From assembly GCA_964535315.1 (NCBI GenBank), contig CAZHTS010000013.1, positions 12,731 to 76,730 on the forward strand: a stretch of 64,000 bases of DNA. The letters run 5' to 3'. The notes under the pieces were generated by a model. It was not told where the DNA came from, did no database searches, and saw nothing but the letters and a program-made list of their open reading frames with translations. The position numbers and the translations under genes are program-made. The DNA is from CAZHTS01 sp964535315 (lineage in GTDB: Bacteria > Chloroflexota > Anaerolineae > Anaerolineales > Anaerolineaceae). Positions 35,562-47,312 of the stretch are shown here, in pieces (positions within the stretch are counted from its first letter, which is position 1; each line of letters opens with the position of its first letter).

Positions 35562-36800
35562 ATGGCAGGACAAGAAAAAATTCGGGTGTTGATTGTAGAC
35601 GACATCGCAGAAACGCGCGAGAACCTGCGCCGGCTGTTGCAATTCGATAACAGCATCGAGGTGATCGGCGCCGCCCGAACGGGTCGCGAGGCCATCGACG
35701 TTGCCCAACAGGCCAAGCCCGATGTCATTCTGATGGACATCAATATGCCGGATATGGATGGCATTACCGCCACCGAATCGATCCGGCAAAAAGTGCCCTT
35801 CGCTCAGGTTATTATCCTCTCCGTGCAAAACGATGCCAGTTACATGCGCCGTGCCATGTTGGCCGGCGCACGTGACTTTTTGACCAAGCCGCCGATGATT
35901 GACGAACTGACCGCCGCCATCCGGCGGGCAGGCAAGATGGCCGGCGAAGAACGCGCCAAGATCGCGCAGGCTCTTCCCGCTGGATCGCCCAGCGCCGGCG
36001 GCATTGCTCCTGCCACCCCCATTTCCTCCGTCCAGGGCAAGACCATCGTGGTCTACAGCCCCAAAGGCGGCACCGGCTGCACGACGATCGCCACCAATCT
36101 GGCCATCTCGCTGATCGCCGAAAATAGCAAGGTGGCTCTGGTCGACGGCAGCCTCCAGTTTGGAGACGTGGCCGTCTTTCTCAACGAACAGGGCAAGAAC
36201 AATGTCCTCGACCTGACCCAACGCGTCGATGATATCGAGGCAGACGTCGTAGAAAGCGTAATGGTGACCCACAATGCCAGCGGTTTGCAGATTCTGGCCG
36301 CCCCCACCCGCCCCGAAATGGCCGACAAGGTCAGCGGCGAACAATTTGCCAAACTGCTCAAGTACATGCGCCAGCTCTACCATTACACCATCATCGATAC
36401 CGCCTCTTACCTGACCGATGCCGTTCTCTCGGCCATGGAAGTCGCCGATCTGATCATTCTGATTACCACCCAGGAAATTCCCGCCATCAAAAACTGCAAC
36501 GCCTTCTTAGGCCTGGCTGACGCGGTCGGCATCGGCCGCGAGCGTATCCTCTTCATCATGAATCGCTACGACAAACGCATCGCCATCACCCCGGAGCGGG
36601 TGGGTGAAAGCCTCAAACAAACGGTATCCACCGCCATCCCCTTCGATGAACGTATCGTCGGTAATTCGGTCAATCGGGGTGTTCCGTTTGTGGTCGACAA
36701 CAAGGCACAGCCAATCAGTAAAACGATCTTCGCCCTGGCCGACAGCGTGCGCGAGCGCGTCAATGCCAGCGAGGACGTACGCCCCCCCGCCAAGAAATGA
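35562..36800 (+). CDS. CpaE/TadZ-like pilus protein: response-regulator receiver fused to ParA-type ATPase
   Basis: A 412-residue protein. Residues 1-125 are a receiver domain with the acidic pair Asp13-Asp14, phosphoacceptor Asp59 in LMDINMPDMDG, SVQND and the lysine in DFLTKP. All key residues are present, unlike many CpaE receivers. After a linker, a MinD/ParA ATPase starts at about 160 with a deviant Walker A SPKGGTGCTT (166-175) where the usual GK lysine is Cys173, typical of the CpaE/TadZ group. It would place the Tad pilus machine in the cell, perhaps controlled by a histidine kinase. Confidence 0.88.
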   Translation: MAGQEKIRVLIVDDIAETRENLRRLLQFDNSIEVIGAARTGREAIDVAQQAKPDVILMDINMPDMDGITATESIRQKVPFAQVIILSVQNDASYMRRAMLAGARDFLTKPPMIDELTAAIRRAGKMAGEERAKIAQALPAGSPSAGGIAPATPISSVQGKTIVVYSPKGGTGCTTIATNLAISLIAENSKVALVDGSLQFGDVAVFLNEQGKNNVLDLTQRVDDIEADVVESVMVTHNASGLQILAAPTRPEMADKVSGEQFAKLLKYMRQLYHYTIIDTASYLTDAVLSAMEVADLIILITTQEIPAIKNCNAFLGLADAVGIGRERILFIMNRYDKRIAITPERVGESLKQTVSTAIPFDERIVGNSVNRGVPFVVDNKAQPISKTIFALADSVRERVNASEDVRPPAKK

Positions 36801-36823
36801 CGGCGGGATAGAGGAGTAGACGT

Positions 36824-38212
<1,389 letters not shown>

Positions 38213-38252
38213 ACCGCAACGGCTCCAACGCCTATTAGGAAACGGGTGACGC

Positions 38253-39230
38253 ATGTCATTCACACTCATTCTCTGGATCGGTGGCGGCCTGGCAGTAATT
38301 ATGCTCCTGATAGGGGTGGCTGTCACCGTCCGCAGCGAACGATCCGTCGTTGATGAACGCCTGGGCCGTTATGTAGAAGGCGAAGTTGAACAAATTTCGG
38401 CCGCCAACCGGCCGCCGCCCACCCCGGTCACCGACTGGATCAACCAACGGGTCGCCGGTTCTTCGTGGGGCGAGGGCGTTTCCAGGAATCTGGCGCGCGC
38501 CGATCTCAAGCTACGTCCGGGTGAATATTTTGCCCTGATGGTGATCGCCGCTTTCGGCGTGGGGGTGCTCGCCTGGTATATCAGCGGTCAGAGCATCATT
38601 GGCGGCCTGGTCGGCGCCGTGATCGGCCTGTTTTTGCCCAATTTCTACGTCAAACGCCAGCAAAGCAAGCGTCTCATTCGTTTCAACGACCAGTTGGGCG
38701 ATATGCTCAACCTGATGGTCAACGGTCTGCGTGCCGGTTACTCCACCATGCAGGCCATGGAGGCCGTCAGCAAGGAACTCCCCGCTCCGATTTCCGATGA
38801 ATTCCGTCGCGTCGTCCAGGAAATGCAGTTAGGCGTCTCAATGGAAAAAGCGCTGGACAATCTCTTGCGGCGCATCCCCAGCGACGATCTGGATCTGGTC
38901 GTCACGGCCATCAACGTTCAGCGCGAAGTGGGTGGTAACCTGGCAGAGATCATGGATACCATTTCCTATACCATTCGCGAACGCGTCCGCATCAAAGGTG
39001 AAATTCGCGTCATGACCTCACAGGTGATGTACTCGGGCCGTTTTCTGTCGATGATGCCGCTATTCGTTATGGCCATTCTGTATCTGCTCAATCGTGAATA
39101 TATGATGATGTTCTTCGACCCCAGAAGCAATTCTCCTATTCCCTGCGGTTATTGTGCCCTGGTGCTGGCTGCCGGGTTGATCATCGCCGGGTATTTCGCC
39201 ATGAATAAGCTGGGAGAGATCGAGGTCTAA
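38253..39230 (+). CDS. tadB: Tad pilus inner-membrane platform protein TadB
   Basis: A 325-residue type II secretion F-domain protein with an N-terminal helix, a paired helix at about 90-130, a cytoplasmic T2SSF domain (FNDQLGDMLNLMVNGLRAGYSTMQAMEAVSKE), and two C-terminal helices. The order before tadC and after tadA gives the TadB assignment. Together with TadC it forms the membrane base on which TadA acts. Confidence 0.93.
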   Translation: MSFTLILWIGGGLAVIMLLIGVAVTVRSERSVVDERLGRYVEGEVEQISAANRPPPTPVTDWINQRVAGSSWGEGVSRNLARADLKLRPGEYFALMVIAAFGVGVLAWYISGQSIIGGLVGAVIGLFLPNFYVKRQQSKRLIRFNDQLGDMLNLMVNGLRAGYSTMQAMEAVSKELPAPISDEFRRVVQEMQLGVSMEKALDNLLRRIPSDDLDLVVTAINVQREVGGNLAEIMDTISYTIRERVRIKGEIRVMTSQVMYSGRFLSMMPLFVMAILYLLNREYMMMFFDPRSNSPIPCGYCALVLAAGLIIAGYFAMNKLGEIEV

Positions 39231-39244
39231 CTCCGGAGGCAGCC

Positions 39245-40210
39245 ATGGGAACGATTTTAATTGTGGTATTGGTAGTGGCCGTGTTGGGCGGAGCTGCGGC
39301 TCTGGTCTACATCGGCGTACGCGGCCCGCAGCAACAAGACGACGGCGTCTTACTGCAACGCCTGGAAGAATTCAACCAGCGCGGCGAGACGGTCGACCTG
39401 GAAAAAATTGAACTTTCACAGCCTTTCCGCGAGCGCATTATCTTCCCGCTGGCTCACAAGTTGGGCGAACTTGCCATCCGCTTCACCCCACAAAACGCAT
39501 TGCAAGGGATCTCGCACCAGCTCGAGCTGGCCGGCAGCCCGGCCAAACTGGACCCCACCCTGTTTCTGTCGCTGCAATTCATCGGGGCCGGGCTCTTTGG
39601 CGGCCTGTTGACGCTGGTCTTCCTTTTTGCCAGCGTCGATTGGGGCCTGGGACAAAAAGCCCTGATCGTGGTGGTGCTCAGCTTCCTGGGCTTTAATTTC
39701 CCCAAGTTGTGGATCCGCAGCAAGATCGGCAAACGGCAAAAAGAAATTCGCAAGGCCATGCCAGATGCGCTCGACCTGCTCACCATCTGCGTGGAAGCCG
39801 GCCTGGGTTTCGACGCCGCCATGGCCAAGGTAAGCGAAAAATGGCAGACCGAACTATCGCTGGCCTTTGCCCGCGTCATCCAGGAAATCCAGTTGGGCAA
39901 GCTACGCCGTGAGGCCATGCGCGACATGGCCGATCGTATCGGCCTGGCAGAAATGACCAGCTTCGTTGCCGCCGTGATCCAAAGCGAGCAGTTGGGCGTC
40001 AGTATGGCCAAAGTGCTGCGCATCCAGTCCGATCAAATGCGCATGAAACGCCGCCAGGCAGCCGAAGAGGAAGCGCACAAGGCGCCTATCAAAATGCTGA
40101 TCCCGATGGGGCTGTTGATCTTCCCGGCGCTGATGGTCGTGCTGCTCACCCCGGCGGCGCTTAAACTGATGGCCTCTGGCATGTTTGGCGGTGCAGTGGG
40201 AGGGCAATAA
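39245..40210 (+). CDS. tadC: Tad pilus inner-membrane platform protein TadC
   Basis: A 321-residue T2SSF-domain protein with helices at 3-23, about 110-155 and 280-312. The domain has RKAMPDALDLLTICVEAGLGFDAAMAKV, found in TadC. It starts 14 nt after tadB. Its last codons overlap the comF-like gene. No secretin, TadE/TadG or prepilin peptidase gene follows, so the locus ends here. Confidence 0.93.
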   Translation: MGTILIVVLVVAVLGGAAALVYIGVRGPQQQDDGVLLQRLEEFNQRGETVDLEKIELSQPFRERIIFPLAHKLGELAIRFTPQNALQGISHQLELAGSPAKLDPTLFLSLQFIGAGLFGGLLTLVFLFASVDWGLGQKALIVVVLSFLGFNFPKLWIRSKIGKRQKEIRKAMPDALDLLTICVEAGLGFDAAMAKVSEKWQTELSLAFARVIQEIQLGKLRREAMRDMADRIGLAEMTSFVAAVIQSEQLGVSMAKVLRIQSDQMRMKRRQAAEEEAHKAPIKMLIPMGLLIFPALMVVLLTPAALKLMASGMFGGAVGGQ

Positions 40211-41042
40211 GGGCGACCAGGCGGCCTCCCCGCTGGCCCCGGTTCAGGGCGCAGCCAGACCTCTGGCTTACAACCTCTATCACCTGTTCTGGGTGGCGTT
40301 AGACTGGCTCTATCCGCCAGAATGCGGCGGCTGTCGCAAACCCGGTGAACGCTGGTGCCCCGATTGCCAGGCGCAGATACGCCTGATCCGCGCGCCGCTG
40401 TGTTCTATTTGCGGCGAACCGCAAGAACACGAGGGCATCTGCTCCCGTTGTACGGCTGCGCCGCCGCCCTATCGGGCGTTGCGCTCCTGCGCCTTGTTTG
40501 ATGGCCCGCTGCGGCTGGCGCTGCACCGGTTGAAATACAGACAGGACGTAGGTCTGGCCGAGGCATTGTCCATCCACCTGATTGATTTGCTGGCCGGGCT
40601 AAACTGGCCCATCGAATTGATCACCGCCGTGCCCTTGAGCGCCAACCGAATGCGCAAACGCGGGTATAATCAAGCTAGATTATTGGCACGCCCGCTGGCG
40701 CTTGCGCATCATCTGCCCTACCGGCCTCAGGCCATCCGCCGTACCCGTGATACCCAATCACAGGTCGGGCTCTCGGCCAAAGCACGTTTACAAAATGTAT
40801 CCGGCGCTTTCTGCGCCCAACCGGACCTGGTGAAAGGGAGAACCGTTTTGCTCATCGATGACGTCGCCACCACCGGATCGACCCTCCAGGCATGCTGTGA
40901 GTCTCTATTCCAGGCAGGCGCCGTCCAGGTCTACGGTTTGACCCTCGCCCGAGCCGGCTTTCGTTCCTCTGTCCAGGCGACCGGGCCCGTTCGTGCAGAC
41001 GACCCGATTGTGGGAGATGTCGTGTCCGATAATCTACCTTAA
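40185..41042 (+). CDS. ComF-family phosphoribosyltransferase-like protein
   Basis: A protein of up to 285 residues. An N-terminal zinc finger (CGGCRKPGERWCPDCQ with CSICGEPQEHEGICSRC) leads to a phosphoribosyltransferase fold ending with the PRPP motif VLLIDDVATTGSTL. ComF proteins help natural transformation in some bacteria. The start is uncertain: TTG 40185 or GTG 40191 overlap tadC; conserved sequence begins only at about residue 40 (LDWLYPPEC). Location directly after a pilus locus is suggestive for DNA uptake, yet comEA/comEC are not present. Confidence 0.85.
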   Translation: MAVQWEGNKGDQAASPLAPVQGAARPLAYNLYHLFWVALDWLYPPECGGCRKPGERWCPDCQAQIRLIRAPLCSICGEPQEHEGICSRCTAAPPPYRALRSCALFDGPLRLALHRLKYRQDVGLAEALSIHLIDLLAGLNWPIELITAVPLSANRMRKRGYNQARLLARPLALAHHLPYRPQAIRRTRDTQSQVGLSAKARLQNVSGAFCAQPDLVKGRTVLLIDDVATTGSTLQACCESLFQAGAVQVYGLTLARAGFRSSVQATGPVRADDPIVGDVVSDNLP

Positions 41043-41062
41043 CTTCTCTATAGGAGGAAACC

Positions 41063-41626
41063 ATGCTCAAAGTAGACATCTTTGCCAGGAATTTAGAAGT
41101 AAGCGATCGCATCAACGAATACGTTAACAAAAAGGTCGCCAAGCTCGATCGTTTCCTCAACTCGATCGAGGAAACCCGGGTGGATTTGGCCTACGAGAAA
41201 GCAGCGCGCAGCGCCGCCGATCGTCAGGTGGCTCAAATCACCATCAGCGGCAAAGGATACATCCTCCGCACTGAGGAGCGGGCCGACGACCTGTTCGCCG
41301 CCATCGACGCCGCTGTGGATAAGATGCAGCGCCAGATCGAGCGCCTCAAGGGCAAACGGACGCGCGGCCGCGGCGATGGCACCCCTGCCTCTGAAGTGGC
41401 CCCCGAGATCCCACTTCCCGAGGAAGCAGAAGAAGCCGCTCCGATCATCGCCCGCCGCAAGACCTTCACCCTGGTTCCCATGGACGAAAACGAAGCCCTG
41501 TTGCAGATGAGCCTGCTCGGTCATGAAAACTTCTTTATCTTCTACAACGTCGATACCAACGCCATCAGCGTGTTGTATCGCCGCCGCGACGGCAGTTACG
41601 GGTTGATCGAACCCAAGATCGGTTAA
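41063..41626 (+). CDS. hpf: Ribosome hibernation-promoting factor, long form
   Basis: A 187-residue HPF/RaiA protein. The N-terminal ribosome-binding domain starts VDIFARNLEVSDRINEYV and includes ITISGKGYILRTEERADDLFAAID. A charged linker (about 100-130) leads to the C-terminal dimerisation domain (KTFTLVPMDENEALLQMSLL...LYRRRDGSYGLIEP). The long form joins two ribosomes into inactive 100S particles in slow growth. GGAGG precedes its ATG. Confidence 0.95.
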   Translation: MLKVDIFARNLEVSDRINEYVNKKVAKLDRFLNSIEETRVDLAYEKAARSAADRQVAQITISGKGYILRTEERADDLFAAIDAAVDKMQRQIERLKGKRTRGRGDGTPASEVAPEIPLPEEAEEAAPIIARRKTFTLVPMDENEALLQMSLLGHENFFIFYNVDTNAISVLYRRRDGSYGLIEPKIG

Positions 41627-41651
41627 ACGACACTTCAGTGGGAATCAAGTC

Positions 41652-41678
41652 CTGTGGGCGGCGTACAGCCGCCCACAG
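41652..41678 (+). terminator. Terminator after hpf
   Basis: An 11-bp perfect stem (CTGTGGGCGGC, 41652-41662; complement 41668-41678) and 5-nt loop, followed by CCTTTAAATG; a weak T tract. Confidence 0.65.
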
Positions 41679-41702
41679 CCTTTAAATGAACATTTCTGTA
41701 TC

Positions 41703-41731
41703 TTGTCATAGCATTTGCCCTGCGCTATAAT
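41703..41731 (+). promoter_or_regulatory. Promoter of efp
   Basis: TTGTCA (41703-41708), 17-bp spacer, perfect TATAAT (41726-41731). Efp starts at 41775; an upstream in-frame ATG at 41715 lies inside this promoter and is rejected. Confidence 0.8.
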
Positions 41732-41774
41732 CACCATGTTAATTTTTCGAACCACAAAAGCGAGGCAAATTCTC

Positions 41775-42332
41775 ATGATCGACGTAAATGATTTACGCAA
41801 AGGTGTAACCTTTGAACTGGACGGCAAACTTTATAAAGTTCTGGACTACAGCCATAACAAATCCGGCCGCGGCAACGCCAGCATCCGCATCAAGGCCCGC
41901 GATCTGCGCTCGGGCACTACCCTGGAAAAGACCTTTCAATCCGGCGACCGCGTACAGGACGTGCGTTTAGAGTTCCGCACCGTGCAATACATGTATACCG
42001 ACGGCGATGCATACTATTTCATGGACACCGAGACCTTCGAACAACCGGGCATCGACAAGTCTGTATTAGGCGATGCCGTTGGCTTCCTCAAAGAAAACAT
42101 GGAAGCCAAGCTCACCCTGTATAACAACGAACCCATCGACGTCGAACTGCCCACCTCGGTCGATCTGAAGGTGGTAGAAGCCGAAGCCGCCGTGCGTGGC
42201 GACACCGCCACCGGTGTGACCAAGCGCGTGATCGTCGAAACCGGTTACGCCGTGCAGGTGCCCTATTTCGTCGAGTCGGGCGACACGATCCGGGTGGACA
42301 CCCGCACCGGTCAGTACGTGACGCGCGTCTGA
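41775..42332 (+). CDS. efp: Elongation factor P
   Basis: A 185-residue three-domain factor that rescues ribosomes stalled at proline runs. It starts MIDVNDLRKGVTFELDGKLY. The modified loop reads HNKSGRGNAS, with Arg32 at the tip where E. coli has the lysylated Lys34. Domains II/III include DAYYFMDTETFEQ and the C-terminal signature GDTIRVDTRTGQYVTRV. The tip Arg suggests arginine rhamnosylation or no modification, to be tested. Single-gene transcript with promoter and terminator. Confidence 0.96.
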   Translation: MIDVNDLRKGVTFELDGKLYKVLDYSHNKSGRGNASIRIKARDLRSGTTLEKTFQSGDRVQDVRLEFRTVQYMYTDGDAYYFMDTETFEQPGIDKSVLGDAVGFLKENMEAKLTLYNNEPIDVELPTSVDLKVVEAEAAVRGDTATGVTKRVIVETGYAVQVPYFVESGDTIRVDTRTGQYVTRV

Positions 42333-42399
42333 TCCGCCTGTCCCGTTCCTTGCCCGGTTCGACGGCGGGGTTGCGGGGGCGTTGTAAAATCTTCAATGT

Positions 42400-42425
42400 C
42401 TGTCCCCACCTGGGGACAGTTTTTT
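42400..42425 (+). terminator. Terminator after efp
   Basis: An 8-bp stem CTGTCCCC/GGGGACAG (42400-42419) with ACCT loop and a run of six T (42420-42425). This rules out a start codon for the next gene at 42396. Confidence 0.85.
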
Positions 42426-42440
42426 ACCCACAGGTGCCCA

Positions 42441-42755
42441 GTGCGTACTCCCAGTGGCGTTGAGTGTTCCTTCTTTTACGGCGATTATTTTCGCGGCAAG
42501 AACCGTGAAGAATGCCGCCTGCTCGGCCCCGACTGGCGCCCCGAGCTGTGTCGCAGCTGCCCCGTCCCCGGCATCCTGCGCGCCAACGGCTGCCCGCACA
42601 TGCAAATCAGCGCCCGGGTGGAAAAGAAATTTTTGGGGTTAAAAAAGCAAGTCAAAGTAACTGCATTTTGCAGGCACAGCCAGCAAAATGTCGCCGAGCC
42701 GCACATCGGCTGCGGCCAATGCCATACCCTGCCTCCTTTTTCGATCGAAAAATAA
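42441..42755 (+). CDS. Small Cys-rich protein, function unknown
   Basis: A 104-residue protein (GTG start at 42441 after AGGTG). It has nine Cys, including ECSFFYGDY, EECRLL, LCRSCPVPG, NGCPHMQIS, TAFCRHS and IGCGQCH. The spacing suggests metal or iron-sulfur binding, possibly a treble-clef-like fold. I do not recognise the family. It is 6 nt before the HAD-DinB gene and thus likely co-transcribed. The start could be further upstream only by passing the efp terminator. Confidence 0.6.
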   Translation: MRTPSGVECSFFYGDYFRGKNREECRLLGPDWRPELCRSCPVPGILRANGCPHMQISARVEKKFLGLKKQVKVTAFCRHSQQNVAEPHIGCGQCHTLPPFSIEK

Positions 42756-42761
42756 ACCGCC

Positions 42762-43958
42762 ATGACCCTCACCCTGCTGCTCGACCTGGATGACACCCTG
42801 CTCACCAATAGTATGGATGGCTTTCTGCCCTCCTACTTAAAAGCATTGGGCAAACACCTGAGTTCGTACGTGCCCGCCGAACGCATGATCCCGCAATTGC
42901 TGGCTGCCACCCAGGCGATGGTTGCCAAACAGGCTCCGGGTGAAACGCTCGAAGCGGTCTTCGACGCCGGTTTCTATCCGGCGTTGGGCCTGCAAAAAGA
43001 AACCGTGCGGGATGTGATCGAGCGTTTTTACCAGGAAGCCTTTCCCGCTTTGCGTTCCTTAACGCAGCCCCGGCCTGAAGCCGTGGCATTGATCGAAGAA
43101 GTCTTCCGGCGCGGCTACCGGGTGGTCGTGGCAACCAACCCGCTCTTCCCGCGCACGGCCATCACCCAACGCCTGGCGTGGGCCGGGCTGCCGCTCGAGA
43201 ACCACCCGTTTGCCCTGGTGACCTCCTTTGAGTACCTGCATTACTGCAAACCCAGCCCCGCCTATTACGCCGAAATTCTGGCTCAATTAGGCTGGCCAGA
43301 CGCCCCGGCGGTAATGGTCGGCAACGACTACGAACAGGATATCCTCCCCGCTGCACGGCTGGGCCTGGCAACCTTCTGGCTGGCCGACGCGGATGCGCCG
43401 CGCCCTGCCCCGCTGTCCACCCCTGCCGGCCGCGGCAGCCTGTCCGACCTGCTTCCCTGGCTGGCAGAAATTGAAAAAACGCCGGCCGAATTTTCCTTCT
43501 CCTCCCCGGCTGCCGCCCTGGCCGTTCTACGTTCGACCTGCGGCGCGCTCCAGGTGCTGGCGCAGCGCACGTCTGGCGCCAGCTGGCAAAATCGCCCCGC
43601 CCCCGAAGAATGGAGCCCGGCCGAAATCCTCTGCCATCTGCGCGATGTAGATTGCGAGGTCAACATCCCTCGCCTGGAACAAATCGTCCACGAGGATAAC
43701 CCCTTCCTGCCAGCAGTCGACAGCGACTCGTGGGCCAATGAACGCTGCTACGGCCAACAAGACGGCCTGGCCGCCCTGCAAGCGTTTTGCGCCAATCGCA
43801 GCAACATGCTGGCCTTCCTGGAAGCCCTCTCTCCCGCCGACTGGCAGCGCCCGGCACGTCACGCCATTTTTGGGCCCACCCGGCTGGACGAACTGGTAAG
43901 CTTCATGGCCACCCACGATCGCTCTCACATTCAACAATTCGCCAAGACGATTGCATAA
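42762..43958 (+). CDS. HAD-family hydrolase fused to a DinB-like domain
   Basis: A 398-residue two-domain protein. Residues 1-220 are a HAD phosphatase with LLLDLDDTLLT (motif I, nucleophile Asp8), TNP (motif II), the lysine in CKPSP and VGNDYEQD (motif IV). Residues 240-398 resemble the DinB_2 four-helix domain: APEEWSPAEILCHLRDVD at its start and ATHDRSHIQQFAK at the end, giving the His triad usual for metal binding. The combination could pair phosphate removal with a thiol- or metal-dependent transfer. Substrate unknown. Confidence 0.85.
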   Translation: MTLTLLLDLDDTLLTNSMDGFLPSYLKALGKHLSSYVPAERMIPQLLAATQAMVAKQAPGETLEAVFDAGFYPALGLQKETVRDVIERFYQEAFPALRSLTQPRPEAVALIEEVFRRGYRVVVATNPLFPRTAITQRLAWAGLPLENHPFALVTSFEYLHYCKPSPAYYAEILAQLGWPDAPAVMVGNDYEQDILPAARLGLATFWLADADAPRPAPLSTPAGRGSLSDLLPWLAEIEKTPAEFSFSSPAAALAVLRSTCGALQVLAQRTSGASWQNRPAPEEWSPAEILCHLRDVDCEVNIPRLEQIVHEDNPFLPAVDSDSWANERCYGQQDGLAALQAFCANRSNMLAFLEALSPADWQRPARHAIFGPTRLDELVSFMATHDRSHIQQFAKTIA

Positions 43959-44032
43959 TTTCTGTCGCAGCGCCACGATTTACACAGAACCTAAATGTTT
44001 TGTAAGAATTTTGCATAACATTATCCAAAATA

Positions 44033-44061
44033 TGGCAACCACAGATAGAGATTGGTATAAT
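44033..44061 (+). promoter_or_regulatory. Promoter of ftsH
   Basis: TGGCAA (44033-44038), 17-bp spacer, perfect extended -10 TGGTATAAT (TATAAT 44056-44061). ftsH starts at GTG 44111 with GGAGG. Confidence 0.72.
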
Positions 44062-44110
44062 CGTACATAGAAAGTCTGAGTAGCGTCTTGGACAGATATT
44101 GGAGGCATCT

Positions 44111-45973
<1,863 letters not shown>

Positions 45974-45982
45974 TCGGTTCAT

Positions 45983-46018
45983 AACGAGGCCCAGCGCAAG
46001 CGGGCCTCGTTTCTTTTA
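45983..46018 (+). terminator. Terminator after ftsH
   Basis: A 10-bp stem AACGAGGCCC/GGGCCTCGTT (45983-45992, 46002-46011), 9-nt loop, then TCTTTTATT. It lies just beyond the convergent miaA stop (46016). Confidence 0.85.
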
Positions 46019-46966
46019 TTCTCCGGCCGGCAGCCAGCCCGCTTGCGCCTGGATACAGGCCAGCGCTTCCTCGACGGTGACCGTACGGGCGTCAAACCAG
46101 TGAATGCTGGCATCGTCCTCTTTGAACCAGTTCGCCTGGCGGCGCACAAACTGGTGGGTCAGTTGCTGCATACGCGCCACCGCCTGCGCCAGGCTCATCT
46201 CGCCGCGCACATAGGCGCTCATCTCACTATAGCCGATAGCCGAAAGGGTCGGCAAAGCAGGATCGTACCCCCGCTCCAGCAAGGCGCGCACCTCATCCAC
46301 AAACCCCGCTGCCAGCATGGCCTGAATGCGCTCGTCTACACGCGCATAAACCTCGGCGCGCGGCCGCTTGAGCCCGATCTGCAACACAGAATACGGCCGC
46401 GGCTGCCTGCGGCGTTGGGCCGAGAAACGCTGCCCGGTGCGGAAGATGACTTCCAGGGCGCGCACCGTGCGGCGCACATTATTGACCTCGATGTGGGCAG
46501 CGGCCTCCGGGTCGAGCAGCGCCAGCCGCCGGTGTAAACCAGGCGCCCCCACCTCGGCCGCCCAACGTTCCAACACCAGGCGCAGCCCCGCATCGGGCTG
46601 TTGGGCGGGGATCTCCCAGCCCTCGATCACCGCGCGCACATATTGCCCCGTCCCACCCACCAGCAAGGGCAGCCGGCCGCGCTGGTGAATGCCGGCAATG
46701 GCCTGCGCCGCCGAACGCTGGAACAGCGCCAGACTCCAACACTCATCCGGGTCGGCCACGTCGATCAAATGATGCGGCACCCGGCGGCGCTCTTCCACAC
46801 TGGGTTTGGCCGTACCGATGTCCATCCCGCGATAAAACAGGCGCGAATCGGCCGAAACGATCTCCGCCCCCAGCCGTTCGGCCAGCCGCAGGGAAAATTC
46901 GGTCTTGCCCACAGCAGTAGGCCCGACCAGCACCACCAGCGGGGCGGGAAGATCAGGCCACAGCAT
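46016..46966 (-). CDS. miaA: tRNA dimethylallyltransferase MiaA
   Basis: Adds dimethylallyl to A37 of tRNAs reading UNN codons, using DMAPP. The 316-residue protein has the P-loop LVGPTAVGKTEFSL, SADSRLFYRGMDIGTAKP, PHHLIDVADPDE, and PLLVGGTGQYVRA. Some positions are changed (QxF-R/Y): SRLFYRG instead of the common SRQVYKG. The ATG at 46966 lies inside the end of yraN. An earlier start would run deep into yraN. Part of a yraN-miaA operon. Confidence 0.93.
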   Translation of the reverse strand: MLWPDLPAPLVVLVGPTAVGKTEFSLRLAERLGAEIVSADSRLFYRGMDIGTAKPSVEERRRVPHHLIDVADPDECWSLALFQRSAAQAIAGIHQRGRLPLLVGGTGQYVRAVIEGWEIPAQQPDAGLRLVLERWAAEVGAPGLHRRLALLDPEAAAHIEVNNVRRTVRALEVIFRTGQRFSAQRRRQPRPYSVLQIGLKRPRAEVYARVDERIQAMLAAGFVDEVRALLERGYDPALPTLSAIGYSEMSAYVRGEMSLAQAVARMQQLTHQFVRRQANWFKEDDASIHWFDARTVTVEEALACIQAQAGWLPAGE

Positions 46967-47312
46967 TTTCAAACCACTCAATCTGGACGTCCGGCTGGCC
47001 GGGGCGGCCGCGAATCGCCACCACATCTACACGCCAGTCACCCTCTTCGTTGTGCGCCTGCAAATAAGCCTGGGCCGCCTGCAACAGGTGCACCTGTTTG
47101 CGGGCAGTGACGGCGGTTTCAGGCGGGCCAAAGGCGTCGCTGCTGCGCGCCTTGACCTCCACAAACACGATCACCCCGCCCTGGCGCACGATCAGATCAA
47201 TTTCACCGTAGGGCGTCCGCACGTTCCGGTCAATCAATTCACAGTCGTGCGCCTGCAAATACTGCGCCGCCAGGTCTTCCCCCCACCGGCCGACTGTCTG
47301 TTGTCTTGTCAT
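46953..47312 (-). CDS. YraN-family (UPF0102) putative endonuclease
   Basis: A 119-residue restriction-endonuclease-like fold protein: GRWGEDLAAQYLQAHD at the start, RTPYGEIDLIVRQGGVIVFVEVKAR with the conserved E-D-ExK pattern, and KQVHLLQAAQAYLQ. It may act in DNA repair or recombination; the exact role is unknown in bacteria. Overlaps miaA by 14 nt. The 228-nt gap upstream to cinA shows no recognisable gene or RNA. Confidence 0.9.
   Translation of the reverse strand: MTRQQTVGRWGEDLAAQYLQAHDCELIDRNVRTPYGEIDLIVRQGGVIVFVEVKARSSDAFGPPETAVTARKQVHLLQAAQAYLQAHNEEGDWRVDVVAIRGRPGQPDVQIEWFENAVA

Noticed and set aside
42396..42440. ATG at 42396 as start of the Cys-rich protein
   Set aside because: It lies at the base of the efp terminator hairpin and has no ribosome site; GTG 42441 follows AGGTG.
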